Source: Rahnella bruchi
GTDB lineage: Bacteria; Pseudomonadota; Gammaproteobacteria; Enterobacterales; Enterobacteriaceae
DNA: 64,000 nt
Assembly: GCF_003614975.1 (NCBI RefSeq)
Contig: NZ_QZWI01000011.1
Location: 1-64,000, forward strand
Direction: 5' to 3'
The position numbers and the translations under genes are program-made. Within the stretch, counting starts at the first letter, position 1, and every line of letters begins with the position of its first letter. Below the pieces are notes generated by a model. The model was not told the DNA's origin, did no database searches, and was given only the letters and a program-made list of their open reading frames with translations. Shown in pieces: positions 6,943 to 16,071 of this stretch.

Positions 6943-7995
6943 TTATGTCGCTCTCTTGCTGGCTGTATTGCCGGCGATGGCATTGTGAATGTGACGACCG
7001 GGTGTCAGCTCGCTCAGCGGAACAGGATGCCAGAAACGATGCCAGCGGCGATGCAGATACCGTGCGCCACGGGCGATCGGGTGTCTGCTGAACCACAGGA
7101 TGACCGCGAGGATCACGCCAGCGACGGCTGGCAGGATAATATGCCATTTTTCCTCTCCGGTGCTGCCGCGTAGTACGGACTCACTGCCTGCACCCCGCGC
7201 TGCGGCGATGTGAAATGTGGCTCCCGGCAGTTTTGCCAGTTGCCATTGCTGATGGTCAGTATCCCACCATCTGAGCTGTACGGGTGGCAGCGTGACGGTG
7301 CCCGCCTGTGAAGGCAGATAACGCAGCCGTTCCGTGCGCTCTGCGCCGTCAACATCGCCGCGCCCCTCTGTAAGCAACTGGCTCTGCGCAGGCAGACTTT
7401 GTGTTTGCGTACCCGGAATGGCGTAAAGCACTAGGGGGATCTGGTTCGCCACAATTCCTCGGGCTTTCACGGTCACCGCCCGTTCAATCACATCACCAGC
7501 ATGCAGCTGTTTGTCATCGGCGGCGTGGAATTGGGTGATTTTCTGGCTCAGTGTCAACTGGCTGGCAGGTAAAAAGCGGTCGGGTTGTTTGGTGTCCTGT
7601 GGCCAGTTGACCGGTTTTTCAATAGCAGGGAGTGACACTGTCACTGGTGGCTGGCCGGGAGAGGTCAGCGTCACTTCCGTTGCCGGAAAGCGCAGCGTGC
7701 CCTGATCCCAGGCCATCACCTGCCGTTCAAGGCGGATACCGCTCCAGCTGGCGCCGTCTTTGCGGCGGCTGAGCAGCTGATTAGGTAACGGCGTGGTCAG
7801 TAATGATCCGTTTTCTATCACGAAGGCGGGCCATTCCGGCGGCGGATTAAACCAGGTATCTGTCCAGAACGTGACGGCCACGCGCACCGGTTGCCCCGGT
7901 ACGACATGGTCGGGCGCGACCAGTTCGCGGGTGATGTCCATGGCGGCGCGCGCGGGTAAAACTATCAGCAGCAGGATCAGCAACAGACCTTTCAT
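6943..7995 (-). CDS. batD: BatD-like membrane protein, last gene of MoxR/Bat operon
   Basis: 350 residues from ATG 7995, which overlaps the stop of the preceding gene (ATGA). A signal peptide (MKGLLLILLLIVLPARAA) is followed by a long periplasmic part with the oxygen-tolerance BatD pattern: 'DHVVPGQPVRVAVTFWTDT', 'LPNQLLSRRKDG..SWSGIRLERQV', 'GDVIERAVTVKARGI', 'LRYLPSQAGTVTLPPVQLRWWD'. One membrane segment near residue 295-315 (WHIILPAVAGVILAVILWF) and a basic cytoplasmic tail follow. Bat proteins occur with MoxR ATPases and are thought to act in envelope or metal-centre assembly and stress tolerance; the exact job here is unknown. A longer start to 8070 has no support. Confidence 0.75.
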   Translation of the reverse strand: MKGLLLILLLIVLPARAAMDITRELVAPDHVVPGQPVRVAVTFWTDTWFNPPPEWPAFVIENGSLLTTPLPNQLLSRRKDGASWSGIRLERQVMAWDQGTLRFPATEVTLTSPGQPPVTVSLPAIEKPVNWPQDTKQPDRFLPASQLTLSQKITQFHAADDKQLHAGDVIERAVTVKARGIVANQIPLVLYAIPGTQTQSLPAQSQLLTEGRGDVDGAERTERLRYLPSQAGTVTLPPVQLRWWDTDHQQWQLAKLPGATFHIAAARGAGSESVLRGSTGEEKWHIILPAVAGVILAVILWFSRHPIARGARYLHRRWHRFWHPVPLSELTPGRHIHNAIAGNTASKRAT

Positions 7996-9518
7996 GGCGT
8001 TTCCCCCTGATGTGAGCGGTAGAGATTTTCCAGCAGTCCGGCCGGGGAAACATCCAGATTGTCGTACCACTGGCCGACCTGCGGATCCGCACTGGCAGCG
8101 GGCAAAATATCCTTCTGATTTACGCCCTGATTTTTCTTCAGATCGTATTTGATATCATCGGGCTTATAGTCCTTTTCTTTACCCTGTGCGGCCTGCCGGT
8201 CACGTTCCTGCTGGCGTAGTGTCATGATGATTTGTGCGATTTTAGCGCGGTTGTCCTGTGCCATCTTCCAGCCGGGATGCAGACTCAGCGCCTGGTCGTA
8301 ACTGTTGATCGCCTGCTGCCACATTTTTTGCTGCGCGTAACTGTTGCCCGTCCACAGCAAAACATCGGCAGTGGGTGGCGACTGGCGAAACGCAGAGGTG
8401 GCCGCGACAAAATTCCCGGCACGATACCAGGCAATGCCCTGCCAGAGGGGATCCTGAAAACGTTCTGCCGCCTGGGAATATTGTCCTTTATCAAACGCCC
8501 GTTGCCCCTGCATATCAGGGCTTATCCATGCATCGCGCCAGCTGGCCTGACTTTGCGGCAGATACAGCATCAGCGGGAGCGCCACGACCAGCCAGCAGAT
8601 CAGCTGACGTCGGCAAAACAGCAGCAACAACAGTAACGGTATGACCAGCCAGAAACCGCTGTTTTTCCAGTGCAGGTCAGCGCGGGCATTATTCTGCGCG
8701 GTCACTGACTGGCGGATATGGCTCGCGATCACCGAAATATCACTGTCATCGCTGGTCACCAGTGTTACCGGCACACCGCTGTCACGGGTCTGACTGAACC
8801 GCTGAACATTGAGTCGTGTATCGATGCCGCGCCCGTCATAGGCTTGGGGTAATGCACCGCCACGGGCAGTACCGGGCACCCATATCTGAAGGGGAAGTTT
8901 TGACCCGGCAAGCCAGCGCGCATCTTCAGCAGTGAGAGAATCAGCGATCAGCAGCAGATTACGCGGGGCATCCGCGGTGGCGGGCATGTTTTTCTGCGCC
9001 AGTGCGACCGCTTCCCGCAGGCCGGAACCCTGGCCTTCCGGCAAAAGTGACGGCGTCTGGGCGTGCAGGAACAGCGAATAAAATGCCGGATCCTGCGTCA
9101 GCGGGGTAGTCAGCCAGGCTTGTGCGTTATACACCACCAGCCCGAAACGGGTGCCCGGAGATTGCGTCATCAGATCCATAATTTTGCTTTGCATACGCTG
9201 ATGACGGCTGGGGGCCAGATCCTGCGCCATCATCGCCGGATCCTGTTGCAGGATAACCATCATGTCACTTTGCGGCGTCAGGGCTGCGGGTAATTCCCGT
9301 TGCCAGGTCGGGCCGGAAAGGGCTATCACCCCCAGTGCAAACAACCACGGCAGGGCGCGGGTCAGGCGGTTTTGCTGCCCGATGATGAGCGCTTTGGCGA
9401 AAGGTTTATCCATAATCTGGTGCCAGGCGCTGCGTTCGCGCGTGCTGATAAACCAGAGCAGGGCGCAGAGCAATAAACCGAGCAAACGCCACGGGTAGAT
9501 AAAATGGAAATCACTCAT
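7992..9518 (-). CDS. BatB/BatC-like fusion: VWA-like domain, membrane helices and TPR region
   Basis: 508 residues. Two N-terminal membrane segments (10-25, 55-70), then a von Willebrand A-like region (about 85-280), a pair of hydrophobic helices (about 290-330) and a C-terminal TPR part ('GQRAFDKGQYSQAAERF', 'TGNSYAQQKMWQQAINSYDQAL') ending in a charged KEKDYKPDD stretch. This matches BatB fused to BatC. Notably the metal site (MIDAS, DxSxS), intact in the BatA neighbour, is replaced by QQDPAM at residues 91-96, so metal-dependent ligand binding is doubtful. It overlaps the genes on both sides by four bases, indicating translational coupling in the MoxR operon. Confidence 0.7.
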   Translation of the reverse strand: MSDFHFIYPWRLLGLLLCALLWFISTRERSAWHQIMDKPFAKALIIGQQNRLTRALPWLFALGVIALSGPTWQRELPAALTPQSDMMVILQQDPAMMAQDLAPSRHQRMQSKIMDLMTQSPGTRFGLVVYNAQAWLTTPLTQDPAFYSLFLHAQTPSLLPEGQGSGLREAVALAQKNMPATADAPRNLLLIADSLTAEDARWLAGSKLPLQIWVPGTARGGALPQAYDGRGIDTRLNVQRFSQTRDSGVPVTLVTSDDSDISVIASHIRQSVTAQNNARADLHWKNSGFWLVIPLLLLLLFCRRQLICWLVVALPLMLYLPQSQASWRDAWISPDMQGQRAFDKGQYSQAAERFQDPLWQGIAWYRAGNFVAATSAFRQSPPTADVLLWTGNSYAQQKMWQQAINSYDQALSLHPGWKMAQDNRAKIAQIIMTLRQQERDRQAAQGKEKDYKPDDIKYDLKKNQGVNQKDILPAASADPQVGQWYDNLDVSPAGLLENLYRSHQGETP

Positions 9519-10492
9519 GCGGTTTTCTCCCTGAAATATCGCCCCAGATTAATGAGAAGCAGCAGCGCGAGCGCCAGCAGCAACGGCCACTGGAACAGCG
9601 GTATATGCCATGACCAGCCGATGGATTTCACCTGAACCGGTGTAATCGCGTCGATTTCCTGCCATACGCTGTCGAGCGAAGCACCTGAGTTGCTGGCCGT
9701 CCAGGATTTCCCGCCGGTAATACGTGCGATGTCCTGTAACAGCGGCAGATCAACCTTATCGTCGCCGGTGCGGGTAACATCGCCGAAAGCAATGGTGTGC
9801 ACCTGAACGTGGTGAGAAACCGCCAGTTGCGCGGCGAGCGGTGGCGCAAGTTGCGAGGCGGTGTCGTTGCCGTCGGTGAGCAATATTGCCAGTTTGCTGG
9901 CGTCTTTGTTTGCAGTGGTGTCGAGCAGTTTAACGGCCACGCCGAGCGCATCACCAATCGCCGTCTGCTGGCCGATCATGCCCGGTGCCAGCTGATTGAT
10001 CCGCGTTTGCAAGGCCTGTTTATCTTCACTGACCGGCGCGAAAGGCCAGGCGTGGCTGGCAAAAATCACCAGACCGATGCGGTCTGATTTTCGCTGCGCC
10101 ACAAATTTCCTCACAGAATCCTGCACGGCCTGCAAACGGGTTATGCCGCCTTCGACATCATTTTTTGCCATCGAACCGGAGACATCCAGAATCAGCACCA
10201 CGTCGCGCATCGGTTTCTGAATATGCTGTGGCGGGGTCAGGTATTCCGGGCGGGCGAGAGCGGTAACCAGCAGGATCCAGATAATCCAGAACAAAACGCC
10301 GCTCAGTTTGCTGCTGCGAACCGGCTGGCTGTTGAGTTTAACTTCATCAATGAGCTCAGGCAGGAAAGGCACGCGCACGCGCTCTTTGACCTCGTTGTCC
10401 TGAGGCAGAAAGTAGCGGCTAAGCAGTGGCAGAAAGATCAGTAACGCGGCCCACGGCCAGGCGAAATCGAGGCGGCTCAGAAACTCAGACAT
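9515..10492 (-). CDS. batA: BatA-like VWA-domain membrane protein
   Basis: 325 residues. N-terminal membrane segments at about 11-28 and 64-80, a central VWA domain and a C-terminal membrane helix (about 300-317, FQWPLLLALALLLLINLGR). The MIDAS motif is intact: D103-V-S-G-S107 in LILDVSGSMAK, with later 'LTDGNDTAS'. The aerotolerance-like N-terminus (FAWPWAALLIFLPLLSRYFLP) is typical of BatA. VWA proteins encoded next to MoxR ATPases are thought to present or recognise client proteins for the AAA+ partner. Overlaps its neighbours on both sides (start 10492 overlaps the DUF4381 gene by eight bases). Confidence 0.8.
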   Translation of the reverse strand: MSEFLSRLDFAWPWAALLIFLPLLSRYFLPQDNEVKERVRVPFLPELIDEVKLNSQPVRSSKLSGVLFWIIWILLVTALARPEYLTPPQHIQKPMRDVVLILDVSGSMAKNDVEGGITRLQAVQDSVRKFVAQRKSDRIGLVIFASHAWPFAPVSEDKQALQTRINQLAPGMIGQQTAIGDALGVAVKLLDTTANKDASKLAILLTDGNDTASQLAPPLAAQLAVSHHVQVHTIAFGDVTRTGDDKVDLPLLQDIARITGGKSWTASNSGASLDSVWQEIDAITPVQVKSIGWSWHIPLFQWPLLLALALLLLINLGRYFREKTA

Positions 10493-10925
10493 CAGGCAGT
10501 TTCTCCAGCCAGTGTGTTAACTGTGATTGCAGACGGGCATTTTGCTTAGCGTCCAGCGCGTTATCCGGCTGGCAATACCGGTCGCTGAGTTGCTGACGCA
10601 AATCCGCGTCAATCGCCACTTGTTGCAGCAGTTGCTCCGGTGTCAGCCACTGACTGACGACGTCACGGGGCTGATGCATCAGCAGAATGCGTTTAATAAG
10701 TTCCAGCCAGCCGTCGGCGTCCTGCGGTTGTCGTAACGCGGCCAGTGCCTGGCGCCGCCAGAGATTACGCCGCCAGCGGGCGAGACGATAAAACAGGAAG
10801 ATCAGCAGGATTGCAGCGAGCAGAGCCGCCAGAACATACCAGCCGGGAGGAAGAGGAAACCACGAAAACCGTCCGGGCAACGCGGGCTGGAACAAATCCG
10901 GTACACTAAATCCCTTTTCCAGCAT
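10485..10925 (-). CDS. DUF4381 domain membrane protein
   Basis: 146 residues. A hydrophobic helix at about 29-48 (YVLAALLAAILLIFLFYRL) after 'LPPGWYVLA' is the hallmark of DUF4381, followed by a basic stretch (RRNLWRRQALAALR) and a helical cytoplasmic domain with LTPEQLLQ and 'WLEKLPDV' at the end. The gene always travels with MoxR/DUF58/VWA genes and its role is not known. Its ATG directly follows the TAA of the DUF58 gene, and its end overlaps BatA. Confidence 0.75.
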   Translation of the reverse strand: MLEKGFSVPDLFQPALPGRFSWFPLPPGWYVLAALLAAILLIFLFYRLARWRRNLWRRQALAALRQPQDADGWLELIKRILLMHQPRDVVSQWLTPEQLLQQVAIDADLRQQLSDRYCQPDNALDAKQNARLQSQLTHWLEKLPDV

Positions 10926-11831
10926 TTAAAGCCCCCTTTGCATCTGCCGGATTAAATCCTGTGTTACCACAATCTGATTCACGCGGATCCCCAGCCTTGT
11001 CAGCTTTTTCTCCTGCGCGCCGAGACGGGTGGTGATGCTTTGTTGTATCTCATCGCGCAGCACGCCTGACAGGGAGAATGCCGCCTCATGTCCGCGATAG
11101 CGTGCGGCCAGATTACCCGAGGAGGGCAGGCGCCTGTGCAGATCGTCGAGGATCACAAATGCGCTGACTTCACTGCGCCGCCTCAGTGCGGCCAGCAGCG
11201 CTTCGCTTTGAGCATCCAGATCATGAAAGTCACTGATCACCGCCACCCATGAACCCGCCGGGATCAGTTGTCGCGCGTGTTGTAATACAGACGCCAGGGA
11301 TAAGGTCGTGGCTGGTTCTGCCGGATATTGCTGCGCCAGTTGCTGGTTATAGGCCAGCAAATCATCCAGCATAAGATTGAGATTTGACGCTGGCGGGCGG
11401 CATTTTTGCAGCGTGTAATTCGTATCGCTGAACACGGCGCTGCCCAGCCGGTCACCGTCGTGCCAGCTGCGCCACGCCAGTAATCCGGCAATTTTGGCTG
11501 CCACCGCCGATTTGGTCTGTCCACGGGTGGCGAAAAACATGTCGAGGCGCTGGTCGACGACAATAAAGACCGGGCGCTCACGTTCTTCGTTATACAGGCG
11601 GATCCATGGTGTACGCAGGCGGGCTGTAGCCTGCCAGTCGATCAGGCGAACATCGTCACCGGCCTGATAACGCCGCAAGCTGTCGAAATTCAGACCGCGC
11701 CCTTGCTGGCGGGAAACGCGTTCACCCGCCAGTGCGCCGGGCGAAATTTGTCCCGGTGGATTTGACAGCAATTTCGCTTCACCGGCCAGCGCCATGAGCG
11801 TGTTGCGGTCAATCGTCAGCGGGTTTTCCAT
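10926..11831 (-). CDS. DUF58 domain protein of MoxR operon
   Basis: 301 residues, soluble (no membrane segments). The conserved DUF58 core is present: 'SRQQGRGLNFDSLRRYQAGDDVRLIDWQATARL', followed by 'RERPVFIVVDQRLDMFFATRGQTKSAVAA'. The second block resembles a VWA fold with a D-x-R-x-x-M variation in place of a normal metal site. DUF58 proteins accompany MoxR AAA+ ATPases and are regarded as adaptor or client-binding partners. The start shares one base with the MoxR stop (TGATG), so the two are translationally coupled. Confidence 0.8.
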   Translation of the reverse strand: MENPLTIDRNTLMALAGEAKLLSNPPGQISPGALAGERVSRQQGRGLNFDSLRRYQAGDDVRLIDWQATARLRTPWIRLYNEERERPVFIVVDQRLDMFFATRGQTKSAVAAKIAGLLAWRSWHDGDRLGSAVFSDTNYTLQKCRPPASNLNLMLDDLLAYNQQLAQQYPAEPATTLSLASVLQHARQLIPAGSWVAVISDFHDLDAQSEALLAALRRRSEVSAFVILDDLHRRLPSSGNLAARYRGHEAAFSLSGVLRDEIQQSITTRLGAQEKKLTRLGIRVNQIVVTQDLIRQMQRGL

Positions 11832-12829
11832 CAGGCCACCACGGCATCGAGCAACATACGAACGACGTCGTCCGGCGAACAGTTATCGGCATTGGCCTGA
11901 TAACTGAGCATCAGCCGGTGGCGCAATACAGCAGGAGCGACAAGGCGGATATCTTCGGGGAGCACGGCGTCGCGGCCTTCCAGCCAGGCCAGCGCGCGCC
12001 CGCACCGGTCAAGCGCCAGCGTGCCGCGCGGACTGGCACCAAAGGTAATATAGCTGGCCAATGTGTCGCTGACACCCTGCGGATGGCGGGTCATTTCCAC
12101 CAGATTCACGATGTACGTTTCCACCACCGGTGCCACATAAATCGCAGAGATTTCCTGCCAGCAGGTGGCAATATCCTGTTGAGTCAGCATCAGGCTTTCG
12201 GGTTCAGCCGCCGCTGGTTCTGACCCTGTATGCAGGTATTTCTGTTGCTGTTCGGCGCGCACCAGTTGCATCACTTTTTGCTCGTTTTCGCGCGACGGAT
12301 AATCCACCAGCACTTTCATCAGAAAGCGGTCAAGCTGCGCTTCCGGCAGGGGCCAGGTGCCTTCCTGATCCACTGGGTTTTGCGTCGCCAGCACCATAAA
12401 CACGCCGGGCAACGGCCAGGTTTTCCCCGCAACCGTCACATGGCGTTCTTCCATGGCTTCTAACAAGGCTGACTGCACCCTGGCGGAAGCACGGTTGATC
12501 TCATCGGCCAGAATAATGTTGCCGAATACCGGCCCCGGACGAAAACGGAACTGCTCTTCTTCGCGCGTGGCGTGCTGCTGATAAATCTCACTGCCGGTAA
12601 TGTCAGAAGGCAGCAAATCCGGCGTGAACTGAATGCGGCTGAACTCACCTTCCACGTGCCGGGCAAGTTCACGAACGGCACGGGTTTTAGCCAGACCAGG
12701 CAAACCTTCGAGCAATACATGTCCGTCACACAGCAAGGCCACCAGCAACATACGCACCAGCGATTGCTGGCCGATCACCTGTTCATTCATCCGCTGCTCA
12801 AGCTGCAACAGTTTTTCTCTGTTTGTCAT
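11831..12829 (-). CDS. MoxR-family AAA+ ATPase
   Basis: 332 residues. Walker A GLPGLAKT at 42-49, Walker B ILADE at 106-110 followed by the family's 'INRASARVQSALLEAMEE', and 'FMVLATQNPVDQEGTWPLPEAQLDRF', the classical MoxR signature. These ATPases act as chaperone-like motors that help VWA-domain partners mature proteins or envelope complexes. It is the first Bat-type gene after the sulfatase maturase, whose stop it overlaps (ATGA at 12826-12829), so it belongs to the same transcript. This coupling is the main hint that the MoxR/Bat part serves the sulfatase system. Confidence 0.9.
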   Translation of the reverse strand: MTNREKLLQLEQRMNEQVIGQQSLVRMLLVALLCDGHVLLEGLPGLAKTRAVRELARHVEGEFSRIQFTPDLLPSDITGSEIYQQHATREEEQFRFRPGPVFGNIILADEINRASARVQSALLEAMEERHVTVAGKTWPLPGVFMVLATQNPVDQEGTWPLPEAQLDRFLMKVLVDYPSRENEQKVMQLVRAEQQQKYLHTGSEPAAAEPESLMLTQQDIATCWQEISAIYVAPVVETYIVNLVEMTRHPQGVSDTLASYITFGASPRGTLALDRCGRALAWLEGRDAVLPEDIRLVAPAVLRHRLMLSYQANADNCSPDDVVRMLLDAVVA

Positions 12830-14121
12830 CGCTTCAATCCTGAGAAGTCACGTTTAACCAGCGTGGCAATCCCTACCAGCATCGGTTCGGCGTAATTAAA
12901 GAAGGCTTTGATACCGGGGCAGAGATAGTTCAGCCCGGCTTCGCCATCCGGTGCGCGCACGATGCGGTTTTTCGGGCATTCACCCCAGCACAGTTTCAGA
13001 TACGGGCAGGCTTTGCAGTAAGCGGGCAGGGTATCTTTTTTCCCCATACCGAACGCTTTCTGCCGCTCGGAAAAGGCCATATGAGAAAGCTCAGTATCGG
13101 CGATATTACCGATCTGATATTCCGGATAGACGTAGTGATCGCAGGAATAAGTATCCCCGTTTTTCTCTACAGCGAGCCCTTTGCCACAAAATTCCGACGC
13201 GGTACAAATCTGCGCGGGCAATCCCATGGTCTGCGCAACGGCAGTTTCAAACAGATTGACCTGAACGCGGCCCAGATCGTTGTTCACCCATTCTTCAAAC
13301 ACCGCAATCAGGAAGGTGCCCCAGTCATTGGGATCTACCGACCAGTCGGTGACGACAGAATCGAGATCGCCCGGTTTTGCGCGGCGGGAGCCGGTCACAG
13401 GGATGGTCTCATCACGCCAGAACTGCGGGGCGGTGACTTTGAAATCGACCGGTTCGACGCACGGATTAAACTGGACGTAGGTTGCGCCCAGTTCACGGGT
13501 CATGAAACGGTATACTTCCAGCGGAAAACGGGCGTTGGTGCGGTTGACCGTCACCAGTGCGTTAAAGGGCACTTTGTATTTTTTCAGTGCCGCGACGCCC
13601 TGCATCACTTTGTCGAAAGTCGGTTTGCCGCTGCGCGTGACGCGGTAGCGGTCATGAAGTTCCCGCGGGCCATCAATGGAGATGCCCACCAGGAAATGAT
13701 GTTCTTTGAGGAATTCGGCCCACTTATCGTTAATCAGCACGCCGTTGGTTTGTAAGTCGTTTTCGATACGCTGACCGGGCTTCTTGTACTGCTTCTGGAA
13801 TTTCACGACTTTCTGAAAAAATTCCAAACCCATTAACGTCGGTTCCCCGCCTTGCCAGGAGAACACCACCTGCTCACCGTCCTGACCGTCAATGTACTGG
13901 CGGATAAAATTCTCCAGCACTTCATCACTCATGCCGGTGTGACGATCCTGGTGCAGCAGATCTTCTTTACTCAGGTAAAAACAGTAGGTGCAATCGAGAT
14001 TACAGGTTGAGCCGGAAGGTTTGGCCATTACGTGGAAACGTCGCTTATATTCAGGGCCTTTGCCATCATATTTTTCAGCTGACGGGAGTGCTTTAACAGG
14101 CAATGTGGTGCTGTACTTCAT
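12826..14121 (-). CDS. Anaerobic sulfatase-maturating enzyme (radical SAM)
   Basis: 431 residues. Radical-SAM cluster motif CxxxCxxC at Cys40, Cys44, Cys47 (STCNLDCTYCFY), then 'SWQGGEPTLMGLEFF', 'QTNGVLI' and 'GISIDGP', all anSME signatures. A C-terminal SPASM domain carries further cysteines ('CDHYVYPEY', 'YCKACPYLKLCWGECPKNR'), which bind two auxiliary 4Fe-4S clusters. The enzyme oxidises the active-site Ser or Cys of sulfatases to formylglycine in the cytoplasm before export. The sulfatase just upstream is the obvious substrate. A perfect AGGAGG precedes the ATG at 14121. Confidence 0.92.
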   Translation of the reverse strand: MKYSTTLPVKALPSAEKYDGKGPEYKRRFHVMAKPSGSTCNLDCTYCFYLSKEDLLHQDRHTGMSDEVLENFIRQYIDGQDGEQVVFSWQGGEPTLMGLEFFQKVVKFQKQYKKPGQRIENDLQTNGVLINDKWAEFLKEHHFLVGISIDGPRELHDRYRVTRSGKPTFDKVMQGVAALKKYKVPFNALVTVNRTNARFPLEVYRFMTRELGATYVQFNPCVEPVDFKVTAPQFWRDETIPVTGSRRAKPGDLDSVVTDWSVDPNDWGTFLIAVFEEWVNNDLGRVQVNLFETAVAQTMGLPAQICTASEFCGKGLAVEKNGDTYSCDHYVYPEYQIGNIADTELSHMAFSERQKAFGMGKKDTLPAYCKACPYLKLCWGECPKNRIVRAPDGEAGLNYLCPGIKAFFNYAEPMLVGIATLVKRDFSGLKR

Positions 14122-14174
14122 CGCGCCTCCTGAATGGAATGCCGGGCAGTCGCCTGCCCGGCATAGGACGTGTA

Positions 14175-15764
14175 TTAGTTATTCGCGTTGGCGCCCTGTT
14201 CAATCATCGCTGCCGCATCGGAAATCGTGAATGAGCCCGGTTTCTGACGTGGCGGGAATTCTTTAAAGGTATCCAGCATTTCTTGAACGTATTTCTGCGC
14301 GCCGCCCATCAGGAACAGACGGTCGTAGAACCAGGTTTGATAACCCATACCGTCGGAGCCTTTTTCAAGCGGATCTACTGCCAGATCGAAGATCATCGGT
14401 GCACGCAGTTTGGTGAACGGATAACGCCACAGATCCAGACCCGTATGTTCCTGGATCATGAAGTGCGCTTTCCAGCGTCCGTAACGGATAGCCAGCAGGT
14501 CGCCGTCATCGCTCCAGTAGAAGAATTCCTTACGCGGGTCTTCGCCTTTGCCCTGAATGAAATCGAGCTGGTTATAACCGTCGAGATGCACTTTGTAGGT
14601 GATGGACGGCGTTTTGTAGCCTTTCAGCAACTGTTGTTTGATATCTGGCGTACCGGCCGCAGCAATCAGCGTCGGGAACCAGTCATTACTGCCGAAGATA
14701 TCGTTAATAATCGTGCCCGGTTTGATATGTCCCGGCCAGCGGATCATCGCAGGAACGCGGAAGCCGCCTTCCCAGCCGGTATTTTTCTCGCCCCGGAATG
14801 GCGTGATACCGCCATCCGGCCAGGTCGCGGTCATCGGGCCGTTATCCGTGGTGTAAAGCACGATGGTATTGTCTTCGATGCCCAGATCTTTAATCTTCTG
14901 CAACACTTCACCGATCATCTTGTCATGCTCAACCATGCCGTCGGCATAGGTGCCCAGCCCGGTGACACCAATGCTGGCGTCTTTCAGGTGAGTTTTGTTG
15001 TGCATGCGGGTGGTGTTAAACCAGGTGAAGAATGGCTTACCGGCTTTGGTCTGGCGTTCCATAAAGTCGTTATTTGCTGCCAGAGTTTCTTCATCCACTG
15101 TGCCCATACGTTTGATGGTCAGCGGGCCGGTATCCTCTATTTTGCCGTCAGCAGAGCTTTTAATCACGCCGCGCGGGCCAAATTGTTTACGGAAGGCCGG
15201 GTCTTTCGGATAGTCAGGGTTTTCCGGTTCTTCTTCCGCATTCAGGTGATAAAGATTACCGAAGAACTCATCAAATCCATGGGCGGTAGGCAGGAATTCG
15301 TCGCGGTCGCCGAGGTGGTTTTTACCAAACTGACCGGTGGCGTACCCCAGTTGTTTAAGAATATTGGCAATGGTCGGGTCTTCTTTCTGCAACCCTTGCG
15401 GTGCGCCTGGCATACCCACTTTACTCATGCCGGTACGGAAAGGCATCTGTCCGGTAATGAACGAAGAACGCCCGGCAGTAGAACTTTGCTCAGCGTAGTA
15501 AGACGTGAACTTCGCACCTTCATTGGCAATACTGTCAATGTTTGGCGTTTTATAACCCAGCATTCCCTGGTTATAGGTACTTAAATTCCAGTAACCAATG
15601 TCATCGCCGAAAATTACAACAATATTCGGTTTAGAGCTGTCTTGTTTGGGGGCATTTTCGGGCGATCCCGCTGCAGGCTGGGGAGTCGCTGCTGCCGCAG
15701 CACTTGATATCAGTGCGAGCATGCTGGCAACAATCGTTCGCCTGAAAGATACTTTGTCAACCAT
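14175..15764 (-). CDS. Exported Ser-type arylsulfatase
   Basis: 529 residues. Start ATG 15764 (GGAG nine bases upstream) is preferred over ATG 15782. A basic, alanine-rich signal peptide is followed by the sulfatase fold: metal-binding FGDD (about residues 53-55), the formylglycine motif S95-T-A-G-R, 'GKNHLGD' and 'TTDNGP'. The modified residue is Ser, not Cys, which fits maturation by the anSME encoded next. The protein hydrolyses a sulfate ester in the periplasm, or outside the cell; the natural substrate is unknown. It is the first gene of the operon that continues through anSME into MoxR/Bat (54-base gap to anSME). Its promoter should lie in the AT-rich 15765-16020. Confidence 0.92.
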   Translation of the reverse strand: MVDKVSFRRTIVASMLALISSAAAAATPQPAAGSPENAPKQDSSKPNIVVIFGDDIGYWNLSTYNQGMLGYKTPNIDSIANEGAKFTSYYAEQSSTAGRSSFITGQMPFRTGMSKVGMPGAPQGLQKEDPTIANILKQLGYATGQFGKNHLGDRDEFLPTAHGFDEFFGNLYHLNAEEEPENPDYPKDPAFRKQFGPRGVIKSSADGKIEDTGPLTIKRMGTVDEETLAANNDFMERQTKAGKPFFTWFNTTRMHNKTHLKDASIGVTGLGTYADGMVEHDKMIGEVLQKIKDLGIEDNTIVLYTTDNGPMTATWPDGGITPFRGEKNTGWEGGFRVPAMIRWPGHIKPGTIINDIFGSNDWFPTLIAAAGTPDIKQQLLKGYKTPSITYKVHLDGYNQLDFIQGKGEDPRKEFFYWSDDGDLLAIRYGRWKAHFMIQEHTGLDLWRYPFTKLRAPMIFDLAVDPLEKGSDGMGYQTWFYDRLFLMGGAQKYVQEMLDTFKEFPPRQKPGSFTISDAAAMIEQGANANN

Positions 15765-16071
15765 GGTGGTCACTCCGTTCATTAGGGGCAGGGATTAAGT
15801 CAAATTGAGTATAGTCAAGTTTTGAGTTTTTTCATTACATTTTGAATTAAAAGGTAATAATGACGTTTCAATTGATGAAATGAAAAATTAATCCTTTGAT
15901 TTATGAGCTGCCGATCATGCCTTATTTTGGAAATAGGCAATGATTTAACTTGTTTAATTTTAAATTAAACAATTCATATTAATTTTCCCAGGGCGCTGAC
16001 TTTTTGAAAAGGTACTGTGGGGGATTCAGATTTCTCCGCCTGATATTGTCATCAACACGGCGGAGTCAGGC
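15765..16071. other. AT-rich intergenic region before the sulfatase operon
   Basis: 307 bases, far more AT-rich than the genes around it (for example TTTAATTTTAAATTAAAC near 15953-15970). It must carry the promoter of the sulfatase operon. Near the porin stop, CTCCGCC (16035-16041) and GGCGGAG (about 16060-16066) can form a long-loop stem, a weak end signal for the gene at 16072. No gene seen. The AT-richness suggests silencing by H-NS-type proteins (inference). Confidence 0.4.

Noticed and set aside
14283-15584. A 433-codon open frame on the plus strand opposite the sulfatase gene
   Set aside because: It lies wholly opposite a strongly supported sulfatase frame, has no ribosome binding site and no recognisable protein features; it results from codon bias of the real gene.
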